Assembly: GCF_001426505.1 (NCBI RefSeq)
Contig: NZ_LMEV01000020.1
Location: 119,827 to 177,604, forward strand
Reading direction: 5' to 3'
DNA from: Variovorax sp. Root473
GTDB lineage: Bacteria > Pseudomonadota > Gammaproteobacteria > Burkholderiales > Burkholderiaceae_C
DNA length: 57,778 nucleotides
Shown here: in pieces, positions 25,298-34,306 of the stretch
Position numbering within the stretch: the first letter of the stretch is position 1
Layout: the number at the start of each line of letters is the position of its first letter
Program-made: the position numbers and the translations under genes
Notes under the pieces: model-generated
Told to the model about the DNA's origin: nothing
What the model saw: the letters and a program-made list of their open reading frames with translations, nothing else
Database searches by the model: none

Positions 25298-26791
25298 TCA
25301 GAAACCCTCCGGCGTGCGCGTATGCCAGTCGGTGGCTTGCTGGAAGCGGTGCGCTGCATTGAGCAGCTTCGCTTCGCCGAAGTAGTTGCCGATCAGCTGC
25401 AGGCCCACGGGCATGCCGCCGTCGAAGCCCGCGGGCACGCTCATGCCGGGCAGGCCAGCGAGCGAAGCGGGCAGCGTGAAGATGTCGGCGAGGTAGTCGG
25501 CCACGGGGTCGTCGCCGTGCTCGCCGATCTTCCAGGCGGTGGTCGGCGCGGCGGGGCCGGCGATCACGTCGCACTGCGTCAGCGCCTGCTGGAAGTCGTC
25601 CGCGATCATGCGGCGCACCTTCTGCGCCTGCAGGTAGTAGGCGTCGTAGTAGCCGTGCGAGAGCACGTAGGTGCCGATCATGATGCGGCGCTTCACTTCG
25701 TCGCCGAAGCCTTCGGCGCGCGTGCGTTCGTACATCTCCGCCAGGTCCTTGTACTGCTTGGCGCGGTGGCCGAACTTGACGCCGTCGAAGCGGCTCAGGT
25801 TGCTCGAGGCCTCGGCCGCCGCGAGGATGTAGTACACGGGAATCGACAGTTCGGTGCGCGGCAGCGACACCTCGACGCGCTTGGCGCCGAGCTTCTCGTA
25901 CTGCGACAGGGCCGCATCGATGGCCGCGCGCACGCCGGGTGCGACCCCGTCGCCGAAGAACTCCTTGGGCACGCCGATGCGCAGGCCGTCGAGCGAGTCG
26001 TTCAGCGAGCGGCCGAAGTCTTCCGCGGGCTTGTCGAGCGAAGTGGAATCGCGGTCGAGGTCGGGGCCGCAGAAGGCCGACAGCAGCAGCGCGCAATCTT
26101 CGGCCGAGCGGGCCATTGGGCCGGCCTGGTCCAGGCTCGATGCGAAGGCCACCATGCCGTAGCGCGAGGCGCGGCCGTAGGTCGGCTTGATGCCGGTGAC
26201 GCCGCAGAACGAGGCCGGCTGGCGGATCGAGCCGCCGGTGTCGGTGCCGGTCGCGGCGGGGGCGAGGCGCGCGGCCACGGCCGCAGCGCTGGCGCCCGAC
26301 GAGCCGCCCGGAATGCGCTCGATGTTCCAGGGGTTGCGCACCGGCACGGCGGTGTCGTGGCCCACGGCGGGCACGGCGACGTTCTCGTTGGCCGAGCCCA
26401 TCGCGAACTCGTCGCAGCTGAGCTTGCCCAGCGTGACCGCGCCGGCGTCGGCCAGACGGCGCACCACGGTCGCGTCGAAGGGCGAGCGATAGCCCGCGAG
26501 CATCTTCGAGCCGGCGGTGGTGGCGAAATCGGTGGTGACGAAGATGTCCTTGTGCGCGATCGGCACGCCGGCCAGCGCCGGGGCGTTGCCCTTGGCGATG
26601 AGCGCGTCGGCGGCGCGGGCCTGGGCCAGCGTGACTTCTTCGTTGACGTCGACGAAGGTACCGAGCGACTCGTGGGCCTTCATGCGGCCAAGGAAAGCCT
26701 GCGAGGCCTCCACGGCCGAGACCTTGCGGTCGGCCAGCGCCTTCGCCAGCTCGACAACGCTCCATTGGTGCAGTTCACCGCTGCTCATCAT
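25298..26791 (-). CDS. gatA: Asp-tRNA(Asn)/Glu-tRNA(Gln) amidotransferase subunit A
   Basis: GatA is the amidase-signature glutaminase subunit of GatCAB and releases ammonia from glutamine. The 497 residues hold the serine-lysine catalytic set of the family: the lysine in PIAHKDIFVT and the glycine/serine stretch ERIPGGSSGASAAAVAA with DTGGSIRQPASFCG. It starts with two adjacent ATG codons. The first overlaps the gatC stop (ATGATGA), giving translational coupling in the order gatC-gatA-gatB. Confidence 0.97.
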   Translation of the reverse strand: MMSSGELHQWSVVELAKALADRKVSAVEASQAFLGRMKAHESLGTFVDVNEEVTLAQARAADALIAKGNAPALAGVPIAHKDIFVTTDFATTAGSKMLAGYRSPFDATVVRRLADAGAVTLGKLSCDEFAMGSANENVAVPAVGHDTAVPVRNPWNIERIPGGSSGASAAAVAARLAPAATGTDTGGSIRQPASFCGVTGIKPTYGRASRYGMVAFASSLDQAGPMARSAEDCALLLSAFCGPDLDRDSTSLDKPAEDFGRSLNDSLDGLRIGVPKEFFGDGVAPGVRAAIDAALSQYEKLGAKRVEVSLPRTELSIPVYYILAAAEASSNLSRFDGVKFGHRAKQYKDLAEMYERTRAEGFGDEVKRRIMIGTYVLSHGYYDAYYLQAQKVRRMIADDFQQALTQCDVIAGPAAPTTAWKIGEHGDDPVADYLADIFTLPASLAGLPGMSVPAGFDGGMPVGLQLIGNYFGEAKLLNAAHRFQQATDWHTRTPEGF

Positions 26792-27087
26792 TCGATCACC
26801 TTCGGCACGAGGAACAGGCCGGCTTCGACGGCCGGGGCGCTCTTCTGGTTGGCTTCGCGGTTGTTCGGCTCGCTCACGACGTCGTCGCGCAGGCGCAGCG
26901 TCACGTCTTCGAGCGCGGCCACGGGGTGCGCCAGCGGCTCGACGCCGGTGGTGTCGACCGCGCGCATGCGTTCGACCAGATCGAAGAAGCCGTTGATTTG
27001 AGTGAGCATGCGCTCGCTTTCATCTGGAGCAAGCTGCAGCCGCGCCAAAGAGGCGATGCGTGCAATATCGGAAGCGGAAAGAGACAT
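26788..27087 (-). CDS. gatC: Asp-tRNA(Asn)/Glu-tRNA(Gln) amidotransferase subunit C
   Basis: GatC is the small subunit that wraps around GatA and stabilises the complex. Its 99 residues show the usual pattern, with DIARIASLARLQLAPDESER at the N-terminus and the segment VDTTGVEPLAHPVA in the middle. It is the first gene of gatCAB and is divergent from mreB, with 216 bp between the starts. The neighbouring arrangement gatCAB / mreBCD is common in this bacterial family. Confidence 0.95.
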   Translation of the reverse strand: MSLSASDIARIASLARLQLAPDESERMLTQINGFFDLVERMRAVDTTGVEPLAHPVAALEDVTLRLRDDVVSEPNNREANQKSAPAVEAGLFLVPKVIE

Positions 27088-27166
27088 AGATGGCTGACCG
27101 GTCGAAAAACCAGAGGTAATCGCACGCCGAAGAGGGTGCTAACACGGGATTCAGAGGGGATTCGGT

Positions 27167-27172
27167 TATTAT
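27167..27172 (+). promoter_or_regulatory. Candidate -10 box for mreB
   Basis: TATTAT is the best -10 match in the gatC-mreB gap and would give a leader of about 125 bases before mreB. No good -35 hexamer sits at 16-18 bp. The 216-bp gap (27088-27303) otherwise shows only an AT-rich stretch around 27210-27260. Confidence 0.4.
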
Positions 27173-27303
27173 CCCGCCTTTGCCGCAACCCCCGCGAACG
27201 CGCCGGCTTTTGCGCCAAAAACGATCAATTCACCCCGTCAAACGACCCAAAAAATAGAGCGACGACCTGCCGATGCGCAGGCCGTGCTCAGAGGATTCCG
27301 CAC

Positions 27304-28347
27304 ATGTTTGGAGCTTTCCGTCGGTACTTCTCCACCGACCTGGCGATCGACCTCGGCACCGCCAACACCCTGATCTTCGCCCGCAACAAGGGCATCGTGC
27401 TGGACGAGCCCTCGGTGGTCGCGATCCGCCATGAAGGCGGTCCCCACGGCAAGAAGGTGATCCAGGCTGTCGGCCGCGAAGCCAAGGCCATGCTGGGCAA
27501 GGTGCCCGGCAACATCGAGGCCATCCGCCCGATGAAGGACGGCGTGATCGCCGACTTCGTGATCACCGAGCAGATGATCAAGCAGTTCATCAAGATGGTG
27601 CACCCGCGCACGCTGCTCACGCCGAGCCCGCGCATCATCATCTGCGTGCCCTGCGGTTCCACGCAGGTCGAGCGTCGCGCCATCAAGGACGCGGCCGAAG
27701 CCGCTGGCGCCACCGCCGTCTACCTCATCGAAGAACCCATGGCCGCGGCCATCGGCGCCGGCCTGCCCGTCAGCGAAGCCTCGGGCTCGATGGTGGTGGA
27801 CATTGGCGGCGGCACCACCGAGGTGGGCGTGATCTCGCTGGGCGGCATGGTCTACAAGGGCTCGGTGCGCGTGGGCGGCGACCGCTTCGACGAAGCCATC
27901 ATCAACTACATCCGCCGCAACTACGGCATGCTGATCGGCGAGCCGACGGCCGAAGTCATCAAGAAGAACATCGGCTCGGCCTTCCCGGGTTCCGAAGTCA
28001 AGGAAATGGAAGTCAAGGGCCGCAACCTGTCCGAAGGCGTGCCGCGCAGCTTCACCATCAGCAGCAATGAAGTGCTGGAAGCCCTGACCGATCCCCTGAA
28101 CAACATCGTCTCGGCCGTGAAGAACGCGCTGGAACAGACGCCTCCCGAACTGGGCGCTGACATCGCCGAGCGCGGCATGATGCTCACCGGCGGCGGCGCG
28201 CTGCTGCGCGACCTCGACCGCCTGCTCGCCGAGGAAACCGGCCTGCCGGTGCTCGTGGCCGAAGATCCGCTGACCTGCGTGGTGCGCGGCTGCGGCATCG
28301 CGCTCGAACGCATGGACCGTCTGGGCAGCATCTTCACGAGCGAGTAA
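27304..28347 (+). CDS. mreB: Rod-shape-determining protein MreB
   Basis: MreB is the bacterial actin that positions the elongation machinery under the inner membrane. The 347 residues begin MFGAFRRYFSTDLAIDLGTA. The N-terminal FGAFRRYFS part resembles the amphipathic membrane anchor, and the actin phosphate-1 motif DLAIDLGTANTLIF follows. Phosphate-2 is MVVDIGGGTTEVGVISL, and the adenosine motif is GMMLTGGGALLRDLD. It is the first gene of the shape cluster. A strong terminator follows it, so part of its transcription is separate from mreC. Confidence 0.98.
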   Translation: MFGAFRRYFSTDLAIDLGTANTLIFARNKGIVLDEPSVVAIRHEGGPHGKKVIQAVGREAKAMLGKVPGNIEAIRPMKDGVIADFVITEQMIKQFIKMVHPRTLLTPSPRIIICVPCGSTQVERRAIKDAAEAAGATAVYLIEEPMAAAIGAGLPVSEASGSMVVDIGGGTTEVGVISLGGMVYKGSVRVGGDRFDEAIINYIRRNYGMLIGEPTAEVIKKNIGSAFPGSEVKEMEVKGRNLSEGVPRSFTISSNEVLEALTDPLNNIVSAVKNALEQTPPELGADIAERGMMLTGGGALLRDLDRLLAEETGLPVLVAEDPLTCVVRGCGIALERMDRLGSIFTSE

Positions 28348-28366
28348 AAGGCGAAAGCCATCATCG

Positions 28367-28397
28367 GCCGGCCTTTGCTTGCGCAGGCCGGCTTTTT
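28367..28397 (+). terminator. Intrinsic terminator after mreB
   Basis: An 8-bp stem (28367-28374 with 28385-28392) has a 10-base loop and is followed by five U (28393-28397). It lies between mreB and mreC and would make MreB more abundant than MreC/MreD/PBP2, as expected for a filament protein. Confidence 0.8.
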
Positions 28398-28433
28398 GTT
28401 ATTTGATGCCGCACCACCGCCGGGTCTGACCAC

Positions 28434-29396
28434 ATGCCTCTGGGCACGCTCGATCGCACAGCGCCACCCCTGTTCAACCAGGGGCAATCGGCACTCAGCA
28501 AGCTGATCTTCTTCGGCGCGCTGTCGCTCTTTCTCATGGTCGCCGACGCACGCTTTCACCTCGTGAAGCCGATCCGATCGGCCATCGGCGCGGTGCTCTA
28601 TCCGGTGCAGATGGTGGCGCTCAAGCCGGTCATGCTGGTGATGGGCGGCAGCCGTTACTTCGAAGAACTGCAGACCGCGCAGCGCAACGAAGAAGAAGCG
28701 CGCAAGGCGCTGATGCTGCAGGCCGAAACCGCCAGCCGCGCCGACACGCTCGCACAGGACAACGCCCGCCTGCGCGAGCTGCTCGAGCTGCGCCAGACCA
28801 CCACCACGCCGGGCCGCCCGGCCGAGGTGCTGTACGACGCGGCCGATCCCTACACGCGCAAGATCGTCATCGACCAGGGCCTCACGCAGGGCGTGGCGGC
28901 CGGCTCGCCGGTGATCGACGCGCGCGGCGTGCTGGGGCAGGTCACGCAGGTGCTGCCCTTCACGAGCGAGGTCACGCTGGTGATCGACCGCGACCTGGCC
29001 ATTCCCGTGCAGAACACCCGCACCGGCGTGCGCAGCGTGGCCTTTGGCGACGCCTCGGCCCACGGCGGCGGCATGGAGCTGCGCTTCATGGCGGCCAATG
29101 CCGACCTGCAGGAGGGCGACCTGCTGTCCACCAGCGGTGTCGACGGCATCTACCCGGCCGGCCTGCCGGTGGCCAAGATCGAACGCATCGAGCGCCGCGC
29201 CGACTCGGCCTTTGCGCGCATCTACTGCGTGCCGCTGGCCCGCGTGACCGCGGCGCGCTACGTGCTGGTGCTCGAGCCCTCGGGCGCGCCGGTGGCGCCG
29301 CCGCACGCCGAGGCCGCGTCCACCCAGCGCAAGCGCCCCGAAGGCAAGCCGGGCGCCGGCAAGAACGAGAAGAAGCCTGCGGGAGGCACGCGATGA
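28434..29396 (+). CDS. mreC: Rod-shape-determining protein MreC
   Basis: MreC is a bitopic membrane protein whose periplasmic part activates the elongation penicillin-binding protein. The 320 residues have one transmembrane helix at about residues 22-40 (LSKLIFFGALSLFLMVADA). A coiled coil covers about 75-125 (EELQTAQRNEEEARKALMLQ). The beta-barrel domain has the family blocks LVIDRDLAIPVQNTRTGVRS and STSGVDGIYPAGLPVAK. The C-terminus is a lysine/proline-rich tail that could be disordered. Its last 4 bases overlap mreD. Confidence 0.96.
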   Translation: MPLGTLDRTAPPLFNQGQSALSKLIFFGALSLFLMVADARFHLVKPIRSAIGAVLYPVQMVALKPVMLVMGGSRYFEELQTAQRNEEEARKALMLQAETASRADTLAQDNARLRELLELRQTTTTPGRPAEVLYDAADPYTRKIVIDQGLTQGVAAGSPVIDARGVLGQVTQVLPFTSEVTLVIDRDLAIPVQNTRTGVRSVAFGDASAHGGGMELRFMAANADLQEGDLLSTSGVDGIYPAGLPVAKIERIERRADSAFARIYCVPLARVTAARYVLVLEPSGAPVAPPHAEAASTQRKRPEGKPGAGKNEKKPAGGTR

Positions 29397-29914
29397 TCAA
29401 GCGTCCCGGGCAGCAACAGCTGCTGCTGCCCGTCAGCCCCGTCTTCATGTGGACCAGCCTGCTCGTGGCGCTGCTGGTCAACCTGATCCCCATCGGCCGC
29501 GCCGCCTGGATGCCCGACCTGCTGGCGCTGGTGATCGTGTTCTGGGGCGTGCACCAGCCCGCGCGCGTGGGCATCGGCGCGGCCTTCATGTTCGGCCTGC
29601 TCATGGACGTGCACCAGTCGTCGATGCTGGGCCAGCATGCGCTGTCCTACACCACGCTGGGCTTCTTCGCGATCATGATCCACCGGCGCCTGCTGTGGTA
29701 CCCGGTGTTCTCGCAGGCGCTGCAGGTGCTGCCGCTGTTTGCGCTGTCGCAGTTCATCGAGGTGATCACGCGCATGATCGGCGGCGGCGTGTTCCCGGGC
29801 TGGGGCGTGCTGATCTCGCCCGCCATCGAGGCCGCCTTGTGGCCTCTGGCCACGGCGCTGCTGCTCGCTCCGCAGCGCCGCACGCCGGAACCCGACGAGA
29901 ACCGACCCCTCTAA
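29393..29914 (+). CDS. mreD: Rod-shape-determining protein MreD
   Basis: MreD is a small integral membrane protein of the elongation complex. The 173 residues hold about five hydrophobic segments, with the family segment WMPDLLALVIVFWGVHQP and the later FMFGLLMDVHQSSMLGQHAL. The ATGA overlap with mreC supports translational coupling. The gene is intact and of normal length. Confidence 0.94.
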   Translation: MIKRPGQQQLLLPVSPVFMWTSLLVALLVNLIPIGRAAWMPDLLALVIVFWGVHQPARVGIGAAFMFGLLMDVHQSSMLGQHALSYTTLGFFAIMIHRRLLWYPVFSQALQVLPLFALSQFIEVITRMIGGGVFPGWGVLISPAIEAALWPLATALLLAPQRRTPEPDENRPL

Positions 29915-29971
29915 GTTCTTCCCTGCGCCGCGTTTGCCATCGCACCTGCGCGCGCCTAAGCTCCTGATGCC

Positions 29972-31972
29972 ATGACCGAAATCCGCAACGTTGCCGCCGA
30001 CCTGGCGCGGTTCAAGCGCCGCGTGATCGTCATCGGCCTGGCGGTGCTGTTCGCCTTCGGCCTGCTGGGTTCGCGGCTGGTGTACCTGCAGGTGGTGCGC
30101 CACGACGACCTGGCCGAGCAGGCCGAGAGCAACCGCACGGCCGTGGTGCCCGTGGTGCCGAACCGAGGGCTCATCCTCGACCGCAACGGCATCGTGCTGG
30201 CCTCCAACTATTCGGCCTACACGCTGGAGATCACGCCTTCGAAGGTCGGCGACGTCGAGGAGACCATCAACAGCCTGACCAGCGTGCTCGAGGTGTCGCC
30301 GCGCGACCGCCGCCGCTTCAAGCGCCTGCGCGAAGACTCGCGCAGCTTCGACTCCATTCCGATCCGCACGCGCCTGAGCGACGAAGAAGTGGCACGCTTC
30401 GCGGCGCAGCGCTACCGCTTCCCGGGCGTGGAGATCAAGGCGCGCCTGTTCCGCAACTATCCCAACGGCGAGACGGGCTCTCACGTGCTCGGCTACATCG
30501 GCCGCATCAACCAGCGCGAGAAGACCGCGATGGAAGACTGGGAAGAAGAAGACCAGGCCAACTACAAGGGCACCGACTACATCGGCAAGCTCGGCATCGA
30601 GCAGAGCTACGAAAAAATGCTGCACGGGCAGACCGGCGTCGAGCAGATGGAAACCTCGGCCGGCGGGCGTGCCGTGCGCCGGCTCGCGAGCCATCCGGCC
30701 ACGCCGGGCAACACCGTCATGCTGTCGCTGGACATCAAGCTGCAGAAGCTGGTGGAAGACATGTTCGGCGAGCGCCGCGGCGCGCTGGTGGCCATCGACC
30801 CGAAGTCCGGCGAGGTGCTGGCGTTCGTGAGCAAGCCCACCTTCGATCCGAACCTGTTCGTGGAAGGCATCGACACCGAGAGCTGGAAAGAGCTCAGCGA
30901 ATCGCTCGACAAGCCGCTGCTCAACCGTGCGCTGCGCGGCACCTACCCGCCGGGCTCCACCTACAAGCCCTTCATGGCGTTGGCGGCGCTGCAGACGGGC
31001 AAGCGCGGCGCGAGCGTGGTGGTGAACGACCCCGGCTATTTCAACTTCGGTGGCCACCGCTTCGGCAGCCCCGAAGGCAACCTGGGCGGCGTTGACATGC
31101 GCCGCTCGATCCAGCTGTCGAGCAACATCTACTACTACTCGCTGGCCAACGAGATGGGCGTGGACCTCATCCACGACTTCATGAAACCCCTGGGCTTCGG
31201 CCAGATCACCGGCATCGACCTGGGCGGCGAGCTGCGCGGCGTGCTGCCGAGCACCGAGTGGAAGCGCAACGCCTACAAGCGGCCCGAGCAGAAAAAATGG
31301 TACGCGGGCGAGACCATCTCGCTGGGCATCGGCCAGGGCTACAACAACTTCACCATGCTGCAGCTCGCGCAGGCCACGGCCATCGTGGCCGACGGCGGCA
31401 TGAAGCACCGGCCGCACGTGGCGCTGGCGATGCGCAACACGGTCAGCGGGCAGATCGTGCCGCTGCCGCAGCCCCCGGCCGAGAACCTCGGCTTCACCGC
31501 CGCCAACATCGCGGTGATCCGCGAAGGCCTGACCAGCGTGGTCACCAGCGGCACCGCGCGCAGCGTGTTCGCGGGCGCGGGCTACCAGGCGGCCGGCAAG
31601 ACGGGTACGGCGCAGGCCGTGACGCAGGCCAAGAACACCAAGTACAACGCGCGCGCGCTCGAAGAGCACCAGCGCGACCACGCACTGTTCATGGCCTACG
31701 CGCCGGCCAACAACCCGAAGATCGCCCTTGCCGTCATCGTCGAGAACGCGGGCTGGGGCGCAGGCGCCGCGGCGCCCATCGCGCGCCGCGTGTTCGACTA
31801 CTGGCTCATGGACCAGTACCCCAGCGAGGCCGACATGGCCGCCGTGCGCATCGGCCGCGCGGGTGCGCCGATGGGCAAGCCGCGCGTGGCCAGCGAGGTG
31901 GTGTGGCCTGTGGCAGGCGCGGCCTCGCCGGTGCCTGCGGGTGCCGCATCGTCGGCGGCGCCGACGCCCTGA
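29972..31972 (+). CDS. mrdA: Peptidoglycan transpeptidase PBP2 (MrdA)
   Basis: PBP2 is the class B penicillin-binding protein that cross-links side-wall peptidoglycan. The 666 residues have an N-terminal membrane helix (about 17-38) and a pedestal domain with NRGLILDRNGIVLASNYSAY. The transpeptidase motifs are SxxK at S329-K332 (GSTYKP), SxN at S383-N385 (LSSNIYYYS) and KTG at K543 (AGKTGTAQ). The C-terminal ~35 residues are an alanine/proline-rich tail. TAAGCT (29957-29962) lies 9 bases before the ATG with no Shine-Dalgarno, so a separate leaderless start is possible besides read-through from mreCD. No rodA follows in this window. Confidence 0.97.
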   Translation: MTEIRNVAADLARFKRRVIVIGLAVLFAFGLLGSRLVYLQVVRHDDLAEQAESNRTAVVPVVPNRGLILDRNGIVLASNYSAYTLEITPSKVGDVEETINSLTSVLEVSPRDRRRFKRLREDSRSFDSIPIRTRLSDEEVARFAAQRYRFPGVEIKARLFRNYPNGETGSHVLGYIGRINQREKTAMEDWEEEDQANYKGTDYIGKLGIEQSYEKMLHGQTGVEQMETSAGGRAVRRLASHPATPGNTVMLSLDIKLQKLVEDMFGERRGALVAIDPKSGEVLAFVSKPTFDPNLFVEGIDTESWKELSESLDKPLLNRALRGTYPPGSTYKPFMALAALQTGKRGASVVVNDPGYFNFGGHRFGSPEGNLGGVDMRRSIQLSSNIYYYSLANEMGVDLIHDFMKPLGFGQITGIDLGGELRGVLPSTEWKRNAYKRPEQKKWYAGETISLGIGQGYNNFTMLQLAQATAIVADGGMKHRPHVALAMRNTVSGQIVPLPQPPAENLGFTAANIAVIREGLTSVVTSGTARSVFAGAGYQAAGKTGTAQAVTQAKNTKYNARALEEHQRDHALFMAYAPANNPKIALAVIVENAGWGAGAAAPIARRVFDYWLMDQYPSEADMAAVRIGRAGAPMGKPRVASEVVWPVAGAASPVPAGAASSAAPTP

Positions 31973-31980
31973 TTTTCTGA

Positions 31981-32006
31981 CTCTCTCTTCCTTCGGGAAG
32001 AGGGAG
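31981..32006. terminator. UUCG-tetraloop hairpin between convergent mrdA and fahA
   Basis: An 11-bp stem (31981-31991 with 31996-32006, one G-U pair) is capped by TTCG, a very stable tetraloop when transcribed from the plus strand. It lies in the 52-bp gap between the two stop codons. There is no U-tract. It may be a Rho-assisted or structural transcript end. Confidence 0.55.
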
Positions 32007-32024
32007 CAAGGCAGGGCGGAGGCC

Positions 32025-33293
32025 TCAGGCGACCACGGTCCCGGCGACTTCACCCAGGCCGATGCGTACAGCGCCTTCGCGCTCGCACCAGCCGCGCATC
32101 ACCAGCGTGTCGCCATCTTCCAGGAAGGTGCGCTTCTCGCCGTTCGGCAGCGTGATGGGCTGCTTGCCGCCCCCCGTGAGTTCCATCAGCGAACCGGCCT
32201 GGTCGGGCTGCGGGCCCGACAGCGTGCCAGAGCCCAGCAGGTCGCCGGGCTGCAGGTTGCAGCCGTTCACCGTGTGGTGCGTGATGAGCTGCGCGGCGGT
32301 CCAGTAGGCGGCCTCGGTGGTGTTGCCCAGCGTGAGGCGCACGGGCGCCACGCCGTCGGCGCGCATCTTCGCGGTCTGCAGCAGCACTTCGAGCGTGATG
32401 TCGAGCGCGCCGCTGGCGCGGTTCGAGGGCGCGTCGAGGTAGGGCAGCGGTTGCGGGTCTTCGGCGGGGCGCTCGAACTTCGCGCGGAACGGCGCCAGCG
32501 CATCGGTCGTCACGATCCAGGGCGACAGCGTGCTGGCGAAGTTCTTCGCAAGGAAGGGGCCCAGCGGCTGGTATTCCCAGGCCTGCAGGTCGCGCGCCGA
32601 CCAGTCGTTGAGCAAGGTCACGCCGAACAGGTGGTCTTCGGCGTCGCCGATGGCGATGGGCTCGCCCAGCGCGTTGCCGCGGCCGACGAGGAAGCCCAGC
32701 TCCAGTTCGTAGTCCAGCCGCTTCGATGGGCCGAAGCTCGGCGCCACCGCATCGGGTGCCTTGGTCTGGCCTTGCGGGCGCTTGAAGACCTGGCCGCTCA
32801 CTCCGATCGACGAGGCGCGGCCGTGGTAGCCGATGGGCACCCACTTGTAGTTGGGCATCAGCGGCTGGTCGGGACGGAACAGCTTGCCGATGGTGGTGGC
32901 GTGGTGGATGCCCGTGTAGAAGTCGGTGTAGTCGCCGATGCGGCAGGGCACGGTCATCTCGGCCTGGGCTTGCGCGAGCAACGCCTTCGACCATGCGGCC
33001 TGCTGGCCGCTGCCTTCGGCGAGGCCCGCGGAGATCGCGGCGCGCAGGGCCTGACGGTCTTTCACCGAGGCGTTCATCAGCACGTTCATGTCGTCGGTGT
33101 CGATGAGGCCGGCTGCGCGCAGGTCGAGGATCTGGTCGCCGATGGCCACGCCGATGCGGAAGGCCTCGCTGCTGCCGGCGGCGCGGAAGCGGCCGAAGGG
33201 CAGGTTCTGGATCGGGAAGTCGGTGCCGGCCACGTTGGCGGCGGCGACCCAGCTGCGCAGCTTCGGGTCGTGGGTGGCGTTGAGTGCGGTCAT
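32025..33293 (-). CDS. fahA: Fumarylacetoacetase
   Basis: This enzyme does the last step of the homogentisate pathway, splitting fumarylacetoacetate into fumarate and acetoacetate. The 422 residues show the catalytic His and metal Asp in IGDYTDFYTGIHHATTIGKL. Further family blocks are IGYHGRASSI, LDYELELGFLVG, LNDWSARDLQAWEYQPLGPF and the SGTLSGP loop. The start at 33293 (MTALNATHD) is chosen because the open frame upstream runs antisense-free only through the neighbouring gene. It is the last gene of the operon, 26 bp after the Bug receptor. Confidence 0.95.
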   Translation of the reverse strand: MTALNATHDPKLRSWVAAANVAGTDFPIQNLPFGRFRAAGSSEAFRIGVAIGDQILDLRAAGLIDTDDMNVLMNASVKDRQALRAAISAGLAEGSGQQAAWSKALLAQAQAEMTVPCRIGDYTDFYTGIHHATTIGKLFRPDQPLMPNYKWVPIGYHGRASSIGVSGQVFKRPQGQTKAPDAVAPSFGPSKRLDYELELGFLVGRGNALGEPIAIGDAEDHLFGVTLLNDWSARDLQAWEYQPLGPFLAKNFASTLSPWIVTTDALAPFRAKFERPAEDPQPLPYLDAPSNRASGALDITLEVLLQTAKMRADGVAPVRLTLGNTTEAAYWTAAQLITHHTVNGCNLQPGDLLGSGTLSGPQPDQAGSLMELTGGGKQPITLPNGEKRTFLEDGDTLVMRGWCEREGAVRIGLGEVAGTVVA

Positions 33294-33319
33294 GGATGTC
33301 TTTCGGTTCTTGAATCGGA

Positions 33320-34306
33320 TCAGTCTGCGGTCATGCCGGCCTTCTTGGCCACATCGCCCAGGCGCTTGTATTCGGTGTCGGTGAGCGTGGTGAGCTCCTG
33401 CGCGCTCGAGCCGCGCGGCGAGAAGCCGGCCTGCTGCAGCTTGGCCTTCACGTCGGGCATCGCGAGCGCTTCGACGAAGGCTTCGTTCAGCGCCTTCACG
33501 ATCGGCGCCGGCAGCTTCGCCGGCCCGTACACGCCGAACCACGGCTCCAGCGCGTAGCCCTTGAGGCCCGCTTCGGCCATCGTCGGCACGTCGGGCAGCG
33601 AGGGCGAGCGCGTGGCGCCCGCCACCGCCAGCGCGCGCAGCTTGCCGGCCTGGATGTGAGGCAGCGAGGCCGGCAGGTTGTCGAACATCACGCCGATGGT
33701 GTTGCCCAGCATGTCGGTGATGGCCGGGCCGCTGCCCTTGTAGGCCACGTGCGTGAGCTCGGTGCCGGTCATCTGCGCGAACATCACGCCGGCCAGGTTC
33801 ATCGAGGTGCCGGCGCCGGCGGTGGCGTAGGGCAGGCCGGGGTTCTTCTTCGCGGCGGCGATGAGCTCGGGCACGGTCTTGATGGCCGAGCTTGCCGGCA
33901 CTTCGAGCACGATGGTCGACATGCCCAGCAGGCTGATGGCCGTGAAGTCCTTGCGCGGATCGAAGGCCATCGACTTGTAGATGTGCGGGTTCAGCGCGTT
34001 GGTCGAGATGGCGCCGAAGCCGATCGTGTAGCCGTCGGGCGCGGCCTTGGCCACGGCGTCCATGCCGATGTTGCCGCCCGCGCCGCCGCGGTTGTCGATG
34101 AGCACCGGCTGGCCCAGCTTCTCCGACACCTTCTGGCCCACGGTGCGTGCCACGAGGTCGGTGGTGCCGCCGGCCGTGTAGGGCACGATGAACTTGATGG
34201 GCTTGGACGGAAAGTCGGCCGCGTGCGCCAGCAGGAACGGCGCCGCGAGCAGTGCGACGGCCGCCGCGCGGCGGGTGAGGGCGAAAGCGCTCTTCTTCAT
34301 CTTCAT
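33320..34306 (-). CDS. Bug-family tripartite tricarboxylate transporter receptor
   Basis: This 328-residue periplasmic binding protein has a signal peptide (TRRAAAVALLAAPFLLAHA). Motifs are IKFIVPYTAGGTTDLVARTV, IDNRGGAGGNIGMDAVAKA and APDGYTIGF. They continue with THVAYKGSGPAITDMLGN and PSLPDVPTMAEAGLKGY. It sits inside the homogentisate operon: its ATG overlaps the hmgA stop by 4 bases (ATGA) and fahA follows by 26 bp. Co-transcription makes an aromatic acid entering this pathway the likely ligand, which is inference. Confidence 0.93.
   Translation of the reverse strand: MKMKKSAFALTRRAAAVALLAAPFLLAHAADFPSKPIKFIVPYTAGGTTDLVARTVGQKVSEKLGQPVLIDNRGGAGGNIGMDAVAKAAPDGYTIGFGAISTNALNPHIYKSMAFDPRKDFTAISLLGMSTIVLEVPASSAIKTVPELIAAAKKNPGLPYATAGAGTSMNLAGVMFAQMTGTELTHVAYKGSGPAITDMLGNTIGVMFDNLPASLPHIQAGKLRALAVAGATRSPSLPDVPTMAEAGLKGYALEPWFGVYGPAKLPAPIVKALNEAFVEALAMPDVKAKLQQAGFSPRGSSAQELTTLTDTEYKRLGDVAKKAGMTAD

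Noticed and set aside
29258..32053. Very long (over 900 codons) open frame antisense to mreC, mreD and mrdA
   Set aside because: It covers three well-recognised genes and has shadow-type composition. No domain is visible.
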